A stretch of DNA of 64,000 nucleotides, from the NCBI RefSeq assembly GCF_900101595.1, contig NZ_FMYY01000001.1, positions 628,585 through 692,584 on the forward strand. The letters are read 5' to 3'. This stretch comes from Paenibacillus sp. cl123. GTDB lineage: Bacteria; Bacillota; Bacilli; Paenibacillales; NBRC-103111. Below, piece by piece: positions 49,869 to 58,365 of this stretch. The stretch's first letter is position 1. Each line of letters begins with the position of its first letter. The notes under the pieces are model-generated. The model did not search any database and had not been told where the DNA came from. It was given only the letters and a program-made list of their open reading frames with translations. The translations under genes were made by a program, and so were the position numbers.

Positions 49869-51434
49869 ATGAAGCAAATACGTCGTTTCGTGATGACAAT
49901 CTGGCTGTGCGGAGCCATCTTCACGGGCCTGAACGAAGCGAAGGCGGAGGGTGAAGCTATCCCTGTGTATCTGGATGGCAATCATCTCCGATTCGAGGTG
50001 CCTCCCATTCTCGAAAACGGAACGACGCTGGTGCAGTTCCGGCCGATTTTCGAGCGGCTGGGGCTGACCGTCGGATGGGACGAACAGACGAGAGAGGTGA
50101 CGGGTACCAAGCGGGGGCTGGTAATTAAACTCGGGATCGATGAGCCTGACGCAATCGTCAACAATCAACCGACGATGTTGGAGCTTGCACCGCGATTGGT
50201 CGACGGTCATACATTTGTCCCGCTCCGATTTGTCAGTGAAGCAAGCGGGGCGGAGGTTGTATGGGATGGAGAAAATCATCGTATCTATATCAGAAGCGCC
50301 GGGTCGCCTACGACCGGTACGGGGAGCGGGGACGCAGAAGCCGAAGAGAAGCCCCAGCCTGATAAGCCGACCAAAAGCGACAAGGGCACCTATACATATC
50401 CGAATGGAGATAGTTATACCGGTCAACTGGCGAACGGCAAGCCGGAGGGCAAAGGCAAGCTGGTGGATGCGGGAGGCAAGCTGCTGTTCGATGGGACGAT
50501 GGCTGACGGTGAGCCTGTGGAAGGACGATACAAAACTTACTACGCGAACGGCCGGCTGGAGATCGACGGACGTCTTCAGGAAGGCGTATTGAGCGGCGCT
50601 GGGAAGCAGTATACGGACGGCGGCAAGCTGCTGTTTAGCGGCATGTTTGCCGCGGGGGAATGGCAGTCGGGCACTTTATATGCGGAGAATGGAGATAAGT
50701 ACACCGGCGAGTTCAAGAATGGAAAACCGGAGGGGAAGGGCAAGCTGCTCTACAAAAACGGGGATACGTATGAAGGAAGCTTCTCAGACGGCATGCGGGA
50801 AGGCGCGGGCATTTATACGACTTCCAAAGGGGACAAGCTGGAAGGGACATTTCGCCTTAATCTGAAGCATGGCGTTATCCGTCACTATGACAAAAAAGGC
50901 AACCTGCTGTCGGTCAGCGAGTATGCCAATGATGTGCTGGTTAGCCAAGTAAATCTCGGCAAGGAAGCTGTCCCAGTGCCGGGCACGTCCGAGCCAGGAA
51001 CCTCGAGCGTTGTCCAGGCTGAGAAAAGCCGGCATGAGAAAGCCGTCCAAGACATCAAGGAACGGTATCAAGCGGGCAAAAAGCTGCTGGATGACCAGAT
51101 CGCGCAGCTGCGCAAAGAGCAGCCCGGCCTCTATGCAAGCCAAGCGGCATTCGAGCAGGCATTGAACGAGGCGGCGCTCAAGCAAACCTCCATTCAATCC
51201 AAGCTCAGCCTGCTCGGCAGCGACCGCTCCCAAGCGGGAGAGGCGGCCAGAGCCGAGTTAAACAAGCAGCTAGAGGCGATAAAGGCTCAGATGGCGCTTA
51301 TTCAACAAAAAGGCGTGGCTCAGCGGCAGATCGAACATCTGAAGGAACAGCTGTCATTGCTCAAAAGCAAATATGACGCCGAGCTCAAGCATGAGAACAC
51401 CCAGCATGCCAAGCTTATCAAGACGCTGCAATGA
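49869..51434 (+). CDS. Secreted stalk-domain protein with MORN repeats and coiled coil
   Basis: A 521-residue protein: signal peptide (IRRFVMTIWLCGAIFTGLNE, cut near AKA), a copper-amine-oxidase-N-like stalk domain (~30-145; TLVQFRPIFERLGLTVGWD, FVPLRFVSEASGAEVVWD), several MORN repeats (~175-345; YPNGDSYTGQLANGKPEGKG, YENGDKYTGEFKNGKPEGKG-like) and a C-terminal coiled coil (~380-520). The parts suggest a surface scaffold. GGAGGAG precedes the ATG. No partner is evident. Confidence 0.82.
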   Translation: MKQIRRFVMTIWLCGAIFTGLNEAKAEGEAIPVYLDGNHLRFEVPPILENGTTLVQFRPIFERLGLTVGWDEQTREVTGTKRGLVIKLGIDEPDAIVNNQPTMLELAPRLVDGHTFVPLRFVSEASGAEVVWDGENHRIYIRSAGSPTTGTGSGDAEAEEKPQPDKPTKSDKGTYTYPNGDSYTGQLANGKPEGKGKLVDAGGKLLFDGTMADGEPVEGRYKTYYANGRLEIDGRLQEGVLSGAGKQYTDGGKLLFSGMFAAGEWQSGTLYAENGDKYTGEFKNGKPEGKGKLLYKNGDTYEGSFSDGMREGAGIYTTSKGDKLEGTFRLNLKHGVIRHYDKKGNLLSVSEYANDVLVSQVNLGKEAVPVPGTSEPGTSSVVQAEKSRHEKAVQDIKERYQAGKKLLDDQIAQLRKEQPGLYASQAAFEQALNEAALKQTSIQSKLSLLGSDRSQAGEAARAELNKQLEAIKAQMALIQQKGVAQRQIEHLKEQLSLLKSKYDAELKHENTQHAKLIKTLQ

Positions 51435-51448
51435 GCTTGCGGGCTAAG

Positions 51449-52612
51449 TCATGTATCCGAATATTGATCGCGAATAAGCAGAAGCTTAGGAAGCTGCTGC
51501 ATGAACACATCGACAAGCTGCGGGTCGAAATGCTGCCCGCGCTCCTCTTGAAATAACTTCAGGATGCGGTCCAGCTCCCATGCTTTTTTGTACACCCGCT
51601 CGCTGCCCAGCGCATCGAACACATCGGCTACGGCGGTGATCCGGCTGAAAATATGTATAGCTTCTCCTCGCAGGCCGGAAGGGTAGCCGCTGCCGTTCCA
51701 CTTTTCGTGATGCTGATGCGCCACGGTGGCGGCAGCTTGCAGCAGGCTTCGCTTGGAGTTTTTGAGCAGATTATATCCGATAGTCGTATGCGACTGCATG
51801 ATCGCGAATTCTTCATCGGTCAGCTTGCCCGGTTTTTTCAGCACCTCGTCCGGGATGGCGACCTTGCCGATGTCATGCATGGGAGAGACGATCTTCAGCA
51901 GCTCCGCTTCATCTTGACTTAAGCCTATGCCGAGAGCCAGCACATAGGAATATTCCGCAACCCGTTTGACGTGATTGCCGGTCTCCTTGGAACGGCTTTC
52001 GCCGATTTCGCCCATCGTGAAAATGATTTCCTTCTGAGTTTCTTCAATCTCGGCCGTGAGCAGAGCGGATTCCAGTGATTTGCCGACATAGGAGGCGGCC
52101 AGCGTCAGATGCTCCAGGTCTCGCTCGGAGAATACTTCCTCGGAGGTCAGCTTGTTTACAGCCTGGTAGACGCCCATGATCTCGCCCTGATTGTTGCGGA
52201 AGGGGATGACCATCAGCGCTTTCGTCCGGTAGCCGGTTTGTTTATCCATCGCTATGGCCCCGCTCTGCAGAACATCCTGAAATTCGATATTGGTATACGC
52301 GTTCTCTATAAAGACCGGCCGGCCGGATTGAACGACATGGCCGACTAGACCGGCGGTGCTGGGCAGGCGGAGCGGGGGAACCCCGTGAGCGACGGTAGAA
52401 TAAAGCTCATTTTTTTGGCGGTCCAGCAGCCAAACCGTGCAGCGGTCGGAGATAATCATCTCGCGGCCCATATCCGCCATTAGCAGCAGGAGCTCGTCCA
52501 GACGCCGTTCATTGGCGATTTTGGCGGCATAATCGAAAATAACCCGCAGCATTTCCTTAGGCTCCAGGTCACGCTTTGTTCGCAATTCGCCTCCCGCGTA
52601 GTTCTCTGGCAC
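51449..52612 (-). CDS. GAF-HD-GYP cyclic di-GMP phosphodiesterase
   Basis: A 387-residue soluble protein: GAF domain (~20-195; LLLLMADMGREMIISDRCTV) and HD-GYP domain (~200-385) with HDIGK and HHEKWNGSGYP, the full catalytic signature. It should hydrolyse c-di-GMP under control of a GAF-bound signal. GTG start after AAGGAG. It stands alone, convergent with the MORN protein. Confidence 0.93.
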   Translation of the reverse strand: MPENYAGGELRTKRDLEPKEMLRVIFDYAAKIANERRLDELLLLMADMGREMIISDRCTVWLLDRQKNELYSTVAHGVPPLRLPSTAGLVGHVVQSGRPVFIENAYTNIEFQDVLQSGAIAMDKQTGYRTKALMVIPFRNNQGEIMGVYQAVNKLTSEEVFSERDLEHLTLAASYVGKSLESALLTAEIEETQKEIIFTMGEIGESRSKETGNHVKRVAEYSYVLALGIGLSQDEAELLKIVSPMHDIGKVAIPDEVLKKPGKLTDEEFAIMQSHTTIGYNLLKNSKRSLLQAAATVAHQHHEKWNGSGYPSGLRGEAIHIFSRITAVADVFDALGSERVYKKAWELDRILKLFQEERGQHFDPQLVDVFMQQLPKLLLIRDQYSDT

Positions 52613-52747
52613 GGCGGTTCACTCCTTAAGTTACATTATCCTAGTCAAATGATATTATATTCTTTGCAGGTCTGTAAATATAGATTATTGAGTGTTGAAC
52701 TATTTATTGCGGGAAGCATTCGGTGATGGGGAGAAGGAGGCGGCAAA

Positions 52748-53599
52748 ATGTCCTATCTTTGGATGGATGGAATTATAGGAATATCAGGCAGCCTGCTTAT
52801 AGCGGGAGCTGCTTACTGGAAAAGATCATTGTCCGCTTCCGGAGCGGCCGCCGCGGTGGTGCTGGGCAGCGCCATGTATATGCTGGGCAGCGCGCCTTGG
52901 TTCGGCACGCTGATCGCCTTTTTCATCAGCTCTTCGCTGCTGTCCAAGTGGAAGCGGCGGCGGAAGGCGGAGGCGGAGAGTGGTTATGCCAAAGGCGGAC
53001 GAAGAGATGCGGGACAAGTACTGGCGAACGGCGGGCTGGGTCTCGTTTTATGCGGCTTGGCCGCTCTATGGCCGCATAACGCTTGGTGGTTCGCATACCT
53101 CGGCGTGATGGCGACGGTAACGGCGGATACGTGGGCGACAGAGATCGGCGGTTTAAGCAAACGGATGCCGCGCTTTATTTTAACGGGGCGAGAGGTGCCG
53201 CCCGGCACTTCAGGAGGGATTACGCCGCTTGGTCTTGCCGCCTCCGCAGCCGGAGGTCTGTTTATAGGCTTTGTGGCCTGGAGCTTAGGGGAGCTGCAGG
53301 GAGGCGGGGAGCTGTTAGGCCAAGATACTGCGCGCAGCCTTCCTGTCCTGCTTGGCCTATGCCTTGCCGGAGGAATATGCGGCTCCTTGGCGGATTCGTG
53401 GCTTGGAGCCGTCTGCCAAGCGATGTACCGCTGCAAGGTTTGCGGCAAGGATATAGAAAAGAACCGCCACTGCGAGGCAGAGGCGGTCCGGACGCGAGGA
53501 TTCAATTGGATGACGAATGACGTCGTCAATGCGATCAGCTCACTGGCGGGAGGTTTGATTAGCGCCTTGATGGGCTTCTTGTACCTCACTGTGATTTAA
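52748..53599 (+). CDS. DUF92 (TMEM19-like) membrane protein
   Basis: A 283-residue multi-pass protein with the DUF92 core: GQVLANGGLG, TADTWATEIGGLSKRMPRFI, VPPGTSGGITPLG, GSLADSWLGAVCQ. A cysteine-rich loop (YRCKVCGKDIEKNRHC) lies before the last segment. Related plant and cyanobacterial proteins act as phytyl-phosphate kinases; the role here is unknown. AAGGAGG precedes the ATG. Its end overlaps the ytzI-like gene. Confidence 0.85.
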   Translation: MSYLWMDGIIGISGSLLIAGAAYWKRSLSASGAAAAVVLGSAMYMLGSAPWFGTLIAFFISSSLLSKWKRRRKAEAESGYAKGGRRDAGQVLANGGLGLVLCGLAALWPHNAWWFAYLGVMATVTADTWATEIGGLSKRMPRFILTGREVPPGTSGGITPLGLAASAAGGLFIGFVAWSLGELQGGGELLGQDTARSLPVLLGLCLAGGICGSLADSWLGAVCQAMYRCKVCGKDIEKNRHCEAEAVRTRGFNWMTNDVVNAISSLAGGLISALMGFLYLTVI

Positions 53600-53716
53600 A
53601 TCGATATCCTTTTCCTCATAAAATTTGCGTGAATAGGATTTGCTGGTCGTGTAGATAGCCAGGGCGGATACAAGCAGACAAATCACTATGGATATGACGA
53701 TAATCAGGGTTACCAT
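53540..53716 (-). CDS. YtzI-like small membrane protein (58 aa)
   Basis: A short protein with one membrane helix (LIIVISIVICLLVSALAIYT) followed by TTSKSYSRKFYEEKD, resembling Bacillus YtzI in layout. GGAGG lies 11 bases before the ATG at 53716. Its last 60 bases overlap the opposite-strand end of the DUF92 gene. Confidence 0.6.
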   Translation of the reverse strand: MVTLIIVISIVICLLVSALAIYTTSKSYSRKFYEEKDIDLNHSEVQEAHQGANQTSRQ

Positions 53717-53805
53717 GGGAGCGAGATACCTCCATTCCAGCAGTAGTCCTCCTTATTCTAACTCAGTTTCCCGGATTAATTCCAGTCGCAAATGAGGCGG
53801 ATTCG

Positions 53806-56322
53806 TTAACGTTTGGGTGACCATGGCGGAAGTGTGACAGAGCCGACCTCCTGCAGGTCCGATAGACGATTGGCCGTGATCTTGTTCAGGGATGCCGAAT
53901 ATAGCGTATCTTCGATATACAGCAGCCGCTCAATGTTGAGATCGCTTTGATACCAGCGGCTGCCCGCTCGCTCCAAGTCTTCCTTGGCCAGATGAGTGAC
54001 CTTGCCGCGCAGCTGGAAGCCCTTATTCAGGTCGATCCCGTACACATAAGCGCCCTGGAAAGCGAACTCCCCGTACGCGTCGGCGGAAGCGGCAGTCCTA
54101 TCTTTAAGCTCCATGACCGTAACCGGGAAGGCGAGCACATTTTTTTCTTTGGAGAACAGCAGAGCTTTATGATTATTCAGCAGCTCCGAATGAGTCCCGC
54201 GATCCCCGATCGTTTCCTTGAACAGCTCTTTGGGCTGGGATACGTCCGAAACATCGAACAGCGCGATCTTCATGCCTTGATAATAAGCCAGCGAGTCTTG
54301 GCCGGTCGTTCCGGTACCGGCAGCTTTCCTCGGCACTTCCACTGCTTCTTTGCCGAAGCCGATCAGATGATTCTCGTCATAGGGGTGCAGGTAATCGCTG
54401 TAGCCTGGTATTTTCAATTGTCCAAGAACTTTCGGAGCCTTCGGATCGCTCAAGTCGATGGCAAATAAAGGATCGACATTGCGGAAAGTCACCATATAGG
54501 CGCGTCCTCCTGCATAGCGGACAGAGTAGATTCTTTCCCCCGGCGCCAGCCCCTCCAGTTTTCCGGCTACGTTCATCGACGAGTCAAGCGTATAAATATT
54601 ATTTTTGGACGTATGCTCATCATTGCGCCACATCTCTCCGCTGGTGGTAGCGATGCGGAAGTAACCGTCGTATTCATCCATAGCGAACTGATTCAGCGGC
54701 TGACCGGGAACTTTGCCGCGGCCGGAGTAACGCACAGTGCCGTTGTTCAACTCGAATTTGTATACAGCCGTTCTGAAGTCAAAGTACGGCGGCGTCCAAC
54801 CTGGCGGTACCAACGTTGTTGCAGTGCTGTCCGCACTTACGCCTGAACCGCCTTGCTGAGCTGCCAGCGGACCGGTCTCCACAGGCTGAATCTCATTGGC
54901 AGCTACATACAGGCTTGTAGGCGATGCATAGACATGCTGTCCGGAGCCGAGATAGCTGGTCACCTGCATGCCTTTGTCGGGACTTGACAGATCAAGGCCG
55001 CCGATCAGCAAATAATTGGGTTCAACGGCCTGAGGGAAGTAGCGGACATCCTCCAGTCCGATCGTTCGGAACGCGTCGCCGATGGCGGAATCGCGGTAGG
55101 CGGGCAGCGAGGCCGCTGATTCTTTATCCGCCATGCTAAGATTCTCACGCATCAGCCCATACGTATTGAAATATTTATTGGTCACCATATACAGCGCATC
55201 TTGGACCTTGCGGGAGGAAATATATTGTCCCTCCAGCTCCGCCTGACGGACAGGCTTCAGCTGGCTGCGGTCCGTCAGATCGTAGACAAGCACCTTGGTC
55301 GTAGAGCGGACCGGCATAGGCAGAATGGCAATTTTCTTGAGCTGCGGAGAATTTGCCTGAATGCTGCTCGCAGCTTCGGAATTCGCAGCCTGTGTACGGA
55401 CGGCTGGAGCGCTGGCAGCGGGGACCGCCTCGTTCAACGGCATCGGTCCTGCGGAACCGGGGTAGGAGCTGGTTCCTATGACGATCAGATGCTTGCTGTC
55501 CACATAAAGCTCACGCGGGTAGAAGGCCGCATCTTCCCAATAAACGCTGCTGACGACCGCCATGCGGTCTGCCGGAACTGCTGAAGTGATAAGCACGCGA
55601 TCCCGGTTCACCTGGTATATGAACTGGCCGTCGGTTTTGATGATGTCGGCTTCATCGACTCCTTCGACCTGCACGTTAGTCGCGGAGTAGGCTGAGTCCT
55701 CCGATGATGGCGGAGCAGGCGCTGCAGCCGCTTGGGATTCGGCGACGGCCGCAGTAGGGACAACCATCATCTTGTCGACGACGGACAGCCCGTAGCTTCC
55801 TCCGGAGGTTTTGCCCGATTCCTCCAACAGCTCCTCAAGCCGTTTTACAGAGCCCACGGTTGGCAGGCTCTTGTCGGCATCGTTGATGCTGACCTGTCTG
55901 CTGCTGGAATCCCAGTATACGTTGAAATCGAAGGATTCCCCGAAAAAGCGCAATGGAACGAGTAAGCTTTCCTTCTCAAGGACAGGAACGGTCGGTAAAG
56001 TGAGTTCATTGTCACCTCTATAAGCCTTGGGGCTGTCGATGGTCATCCGCAGAGATGAAGCCCCCTTGACCGCGGTGACGGTTCGGGAAACATCGTCCCA
56101 ATTCACCTGGACGCCAAGCGCCTCGGATACATCGCGCAAAGGAACCAGCAGCGTATTTTGGGCGAGACGCGGCGGCAGGTCGAAGCGGACAGGCTGTCCG
56201 TTCAAGACAAGCGAAATATCCGGTTCAGCTTGATCCGCCTGCGAGGCTGCCGGAGTGATCGAGAGCAGCAAGGCCAGGGAAAGCGCGGGTGCTATCCATC
56301 TCCTCTTCCTCTTGGATATCAT
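53806..56322 (-). CDS. Secreted beta-propeller protein with stalk domain
   Basis: An 838-residue exported protein: signal peptide (RRWIAPALSLALLLSITPAA), a stalk (copper-amine-oxidase-N-like) domain (~35-150; LLVPLRDVSEALGVQVNWDD), an Ala/Pro linker, and a large beta-propeller region of the Beta_propel (PF09826) type (NVQVEGVDEADIIKTDGQFI marks its start). Family members are secreted or wall proteins of unknown role. GGAGGAG precedes the ATG at 56322; an in-frame longer start lacks support. Confidence 0.85.
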   Translation of the reverse strand: MISKRKRRWIAPALSLALLLSITPAASQADQAEPDISLVLNGQPVRFDLPPRLAQNTLLVPLRDVSEALGVQVNWDDVSRTVTAVKGASSLRMTIDSPKAYRGDNELTLPTVPVLEKESLLVPLRFFGESFDFNVYWDSSSRQVSINDADKSLPTVGSVKRLEELLEESGKTSGGSYGLSVVDKMMVVPTAAVAESQAAAAPAPPSSEDSAYSATNVQVEGVDEADIIKTDGQFIYQVNRDRVLITSAVPADRMAVVSSVYWEDAAFYPRELYVDSKHLIVIGTSSYPGSAGPMPLNEAVPAASAPAVRTQAANSEAASSIQANSPQLKKIAILPMPVRSTTKVLVYDLTDRSQLKPVRQAELEGQYISSRKVQDALYMVTNKYFNTYGLMRENLSMADKESAASLPAYRDSAIGDAFRTIGLEDVRYFPQAVEPNYLLIGGLDLSSPDKGMQVTSYLGSGQHVYASPTSLYVAANEIQPVETGPLAAQQGGSGVSADSTATTLVPPGWTPPYFDFRTAVYKFELNNGTVRYSGRGKVPGQPLNQFAMDEYDGYFRIATTSGEMWRNDEHTSKNNIYTLDSSMNVAGKLEGLAPGERIYSVRYAGGRAYMVTFRNVDPLFAIDLSDPKAPKVLGQLKIPGYSDYLHPYDENHLIGFGKEAVEVPRKAAGTGTTGQDSLAYYQGMKIALFDVSDVSQPKELFKETIGDRGTHSELLNNHKALLFSKEKNVLAFPVTVMELKDRTAASADAYGEFAFQGAYVYGIDLNKGFQLRGKVTHLAKEDLERAGSRWYQSDLNIERLLYIEDTLYSASLNKITANRLSDLQEVGSVTLPPWSPKR

Positions 56323-56431
56323 CAAAACTCCTCCTTTGTATGTACATACGATTATCATGCGGGTTAATTACTTTCTAAGACGCAAGAGCCGGCTCAGATG
56401 TTTCTGCATTGTTCCATAAACCTTGTCCTGC

Positions 56432-56460
56432 AAAAAAAGCCCAGCCCTCGAAGGGTGAGC
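56432..56460 (-). terminator. Terminator after the PAS-GGDEF gene
   Basis: On the minus strand a CCCT-TCG-AGGG hairpin extended by GCTCA/TGGGC pairs is followed by seven T residues. Confidence 0.7.
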
Positions 56461-56476
56461 GGACGGTCAAACCTAT

Positions 56477-57805
56477 TCATGCAAGAAATGCGCGCGAGCG
56501 GTTGCGGCCTTCCTGTTTGGCCGTATACAATGCTTGGTCCGCGCGAACAAGCAGCTCCCGGGGCGACAAATCGCGAGCCGGGATCATTGTTGCATGGCCA
56601 AGACTGGCGGTGACAAATGCCGAGACATCGGAGCTCGGATGAGGAATGTGCAGCCGTTCAACTTCCTGGCGCAGCTGTTCCGCTACGTAGGCTGCTCCTT
56701 GCGCATCGGTGATCGGCAGCACGATGACGAACTCTTCTCCGCCGTAACGGGCGATCAAATCCCCGGGGCGCTTGGCGGCGCGCTTCAGCGCTTCGGCCAC
56801 TTGCTTCAGGCAGATGTCTCCTTCCTGATGACCGCAGTTATCATTAAATTTCTTGAAATAATCGATATCGAGCAGGATGACGGACAGGGGGGTGGAGAAC
56901 CGCAGTCCGTGTCTCCATTCCTTGGCGTAGTTCTCATCGAAGCTGCGGCGGTTGGCCACGCCGGTGAGGGAATCGATCGAGGAAATTTTCTGCAGCAGCT
57001 CATTGGTTTTACGCAGCTGATTTTCGATTTTCCTGCGGTCGGTAATGTCCCGGGATACGCAGACAAATTCCCTTCCTTGCTCATCTGCGGCGTCGATTAC
57101 TCTTAGATGCGTTTCCAGCCATACATAGTCCCCGAACTTGTTTCGCATGCGGTAGGGGGGCAGCTTAAGGGCCTCGGGGGAGGCAAATTCATCGACTGCC
57201 GAATTTATCAGATCCAGATCATGAGGGTGAAAATAATCATAGACGCTCGTACCGATCAGCTCCGACTGCTCGTAGCCAAGCAATGAGCGAACGGAAGGGG
57301 ATACATAACGGTAAATCCCGTCCAAGGAATGCATAGAAATAATATCGGTGCAATGATCGGTAATCACCCGGTACATCTGTTCGCTGGTTCGCAGCGATGC
57401 TTCGGCCAGCTGCGCGCGCTTGCGCTCTGTAATATCCTGCAGCTGCATCATGTAAACGGAAGTCTCTGCCGACTCGTCTCCAATCTTATGACGGGCCAAG
57501 CTGACCTCCACCCACACAACGTTCCCGTCACGTTCGGTGAGCCGCTTCTCGGAAGGGACCCCGGGCGTATAGGCGACCAGCCAGTCCTGAACGCAAGACG
57601 AGGGAGCAACTGGCGAAGCTCCGTCCAGCACTCCGATGTGGACGCCGGTCAATTCGCCGGGCTCGTAGCCTAACATCCTGCTGAAGGAAGCGTTGGCGGT
57701 GAGGAAGACGCCAGCGGCGGACAAGAAAGCGAGACCCAATGCCGCGCGTTCAAAAGCCAGATGATTCAATTGCTGATCATAGCTTAACGCCCGCGCGTCG
57801 CTCAT
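56477..57805 (-). CDS. PAS-PAS-GGDEF diguanylate cyclase
   Basis: A 442-residue soluble protein with two PAS/PAC units (~15-130 and ~145-265; GIYRYVSPSVRSLLGYEQSE) and a GGDEF domain (~275-440). The active-site GGEEF and the inhibitory RxxD (RPGD, five residues before it) are both intact, so it should make c-di-GMP with product feedback. AAGGG precedes the ATG. Confidence 0.93.
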   Translation of the reverse strand: MSDARALSYDQQLNHLAFERAALGLAFLSAAGVFLTANASFSRMLGYEPGELTGVHIGVLDGASPVAPSSCVQDWLVAYTPGVPSEKRLTERDGNVVWVEVSLARHKIGDESAETSVYMMQLQDITERKRAQLAEASLRTSEQMYRVITDHCTDIISMHSLDGIYRYVSPSVRSLLGYEQSELIGTSVYDYFHPHDLDLINSAVDEFASPEALKLPPYRMRNKFGDYVWLETHLRVIDAADEQGREFVCVSRDITDRRKIENQLRKTNELLQKISSIDSLTGVANRRSFDENYAKEWRHGLRFSTPLSVILLDIDYFKKFNDNCGHQEGDICLKQVAEALKRAAKRPGDLIARYGGEEFVIVLPITDAQGAAYVAEQLRQEVERLHIPHPSSDVSAFVTASLGHATMIPARDLSPRELLVRADQALYTAKQEGRNRSRAFLA

Positions 57806-57934
57806 GATGTAGGCACCCTTCCCTGCATGAAGTGGCGTTCATGCCTTTTGATACACCTATTCTAAGGAAAAAACAGGCTTTCATCAACGTCAAATCGATG
57901 TTTCGGTGAAACTTAAAGAAGATTTGATATTGAC

Positions 57935-58276
57935 TTAATCTTCTTTAAGCTCGGGTGCCGCTGCCGGTGTGGCCGAAGAAACGGCAGGAACAGCAGAGAT
58001 GAGGTCCCCGGAATCGGTCTGGTGCTTTGTCTCCAATTCAGCGATCCTCTTCTCGAGCTGCCGGATGCTCCGCTTAAGCTTGAACTGGCGGATCAGGCCC
58101 AGCAGCGCCGCGATCAGCCCGCCCAGCAGGGTAGAGCCCAATACGACGAGAATCAGCGGAATATCCGCTTGGGTAAACATAAAATTAACGCGCACCGGTT
58201 CAACATTAATAACTGCGAATATGGCGGTAATCAGGGCAAAGATCAGCGTAAGAATCAGCATCCATTGAGCTTTCAT
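57935..58276 (-). CDS. LapA-domain (DUF1049) membrane protein
   Basis: A 113-residue protein with two membrane helices (MLILTLIFALITAIFAVINV, LILVVLGSTLLGGLIAALLG), a coiled-coil (IRQLEKRIAELETKHQ) and an Ala/Pro tail. VRVNF after TM1 fits the LapA lipopolysaccharide-assembly-like fold found also in Gram-positives with unknown role. GGAG is 11 bases before the ATG. Confidence 0.8.
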   Translation of the reverse strand: MKAQWMLILTLIFALITAIFAVINVEPVRVNFMFTQADIPLILVVLGSTLLGGLIAALLGLIRQFKLKRSIRQLEKRIAELETKHQTDSGDLISAVPAVSSATPAAAPELKED

Positions 58277-58322
58277 GTGGGGGCACGCTCCGTTATATCG
58301 TTTTGTTAGACACAGCATATGG

Positions 58323-58357
58323 AAAAAAAGGCTGAGCCGTGAAGCCGGTCTCAGCCT
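58323..58357 (-). terminator. Terminator after pepF
   Basis: On the minus strand GGCTGAG.CCG pairs with CGG.CTCAGCC, followed by seven T residues. Confidence 0.85.
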
Positions 58358-58365
58358 GGGAATAA

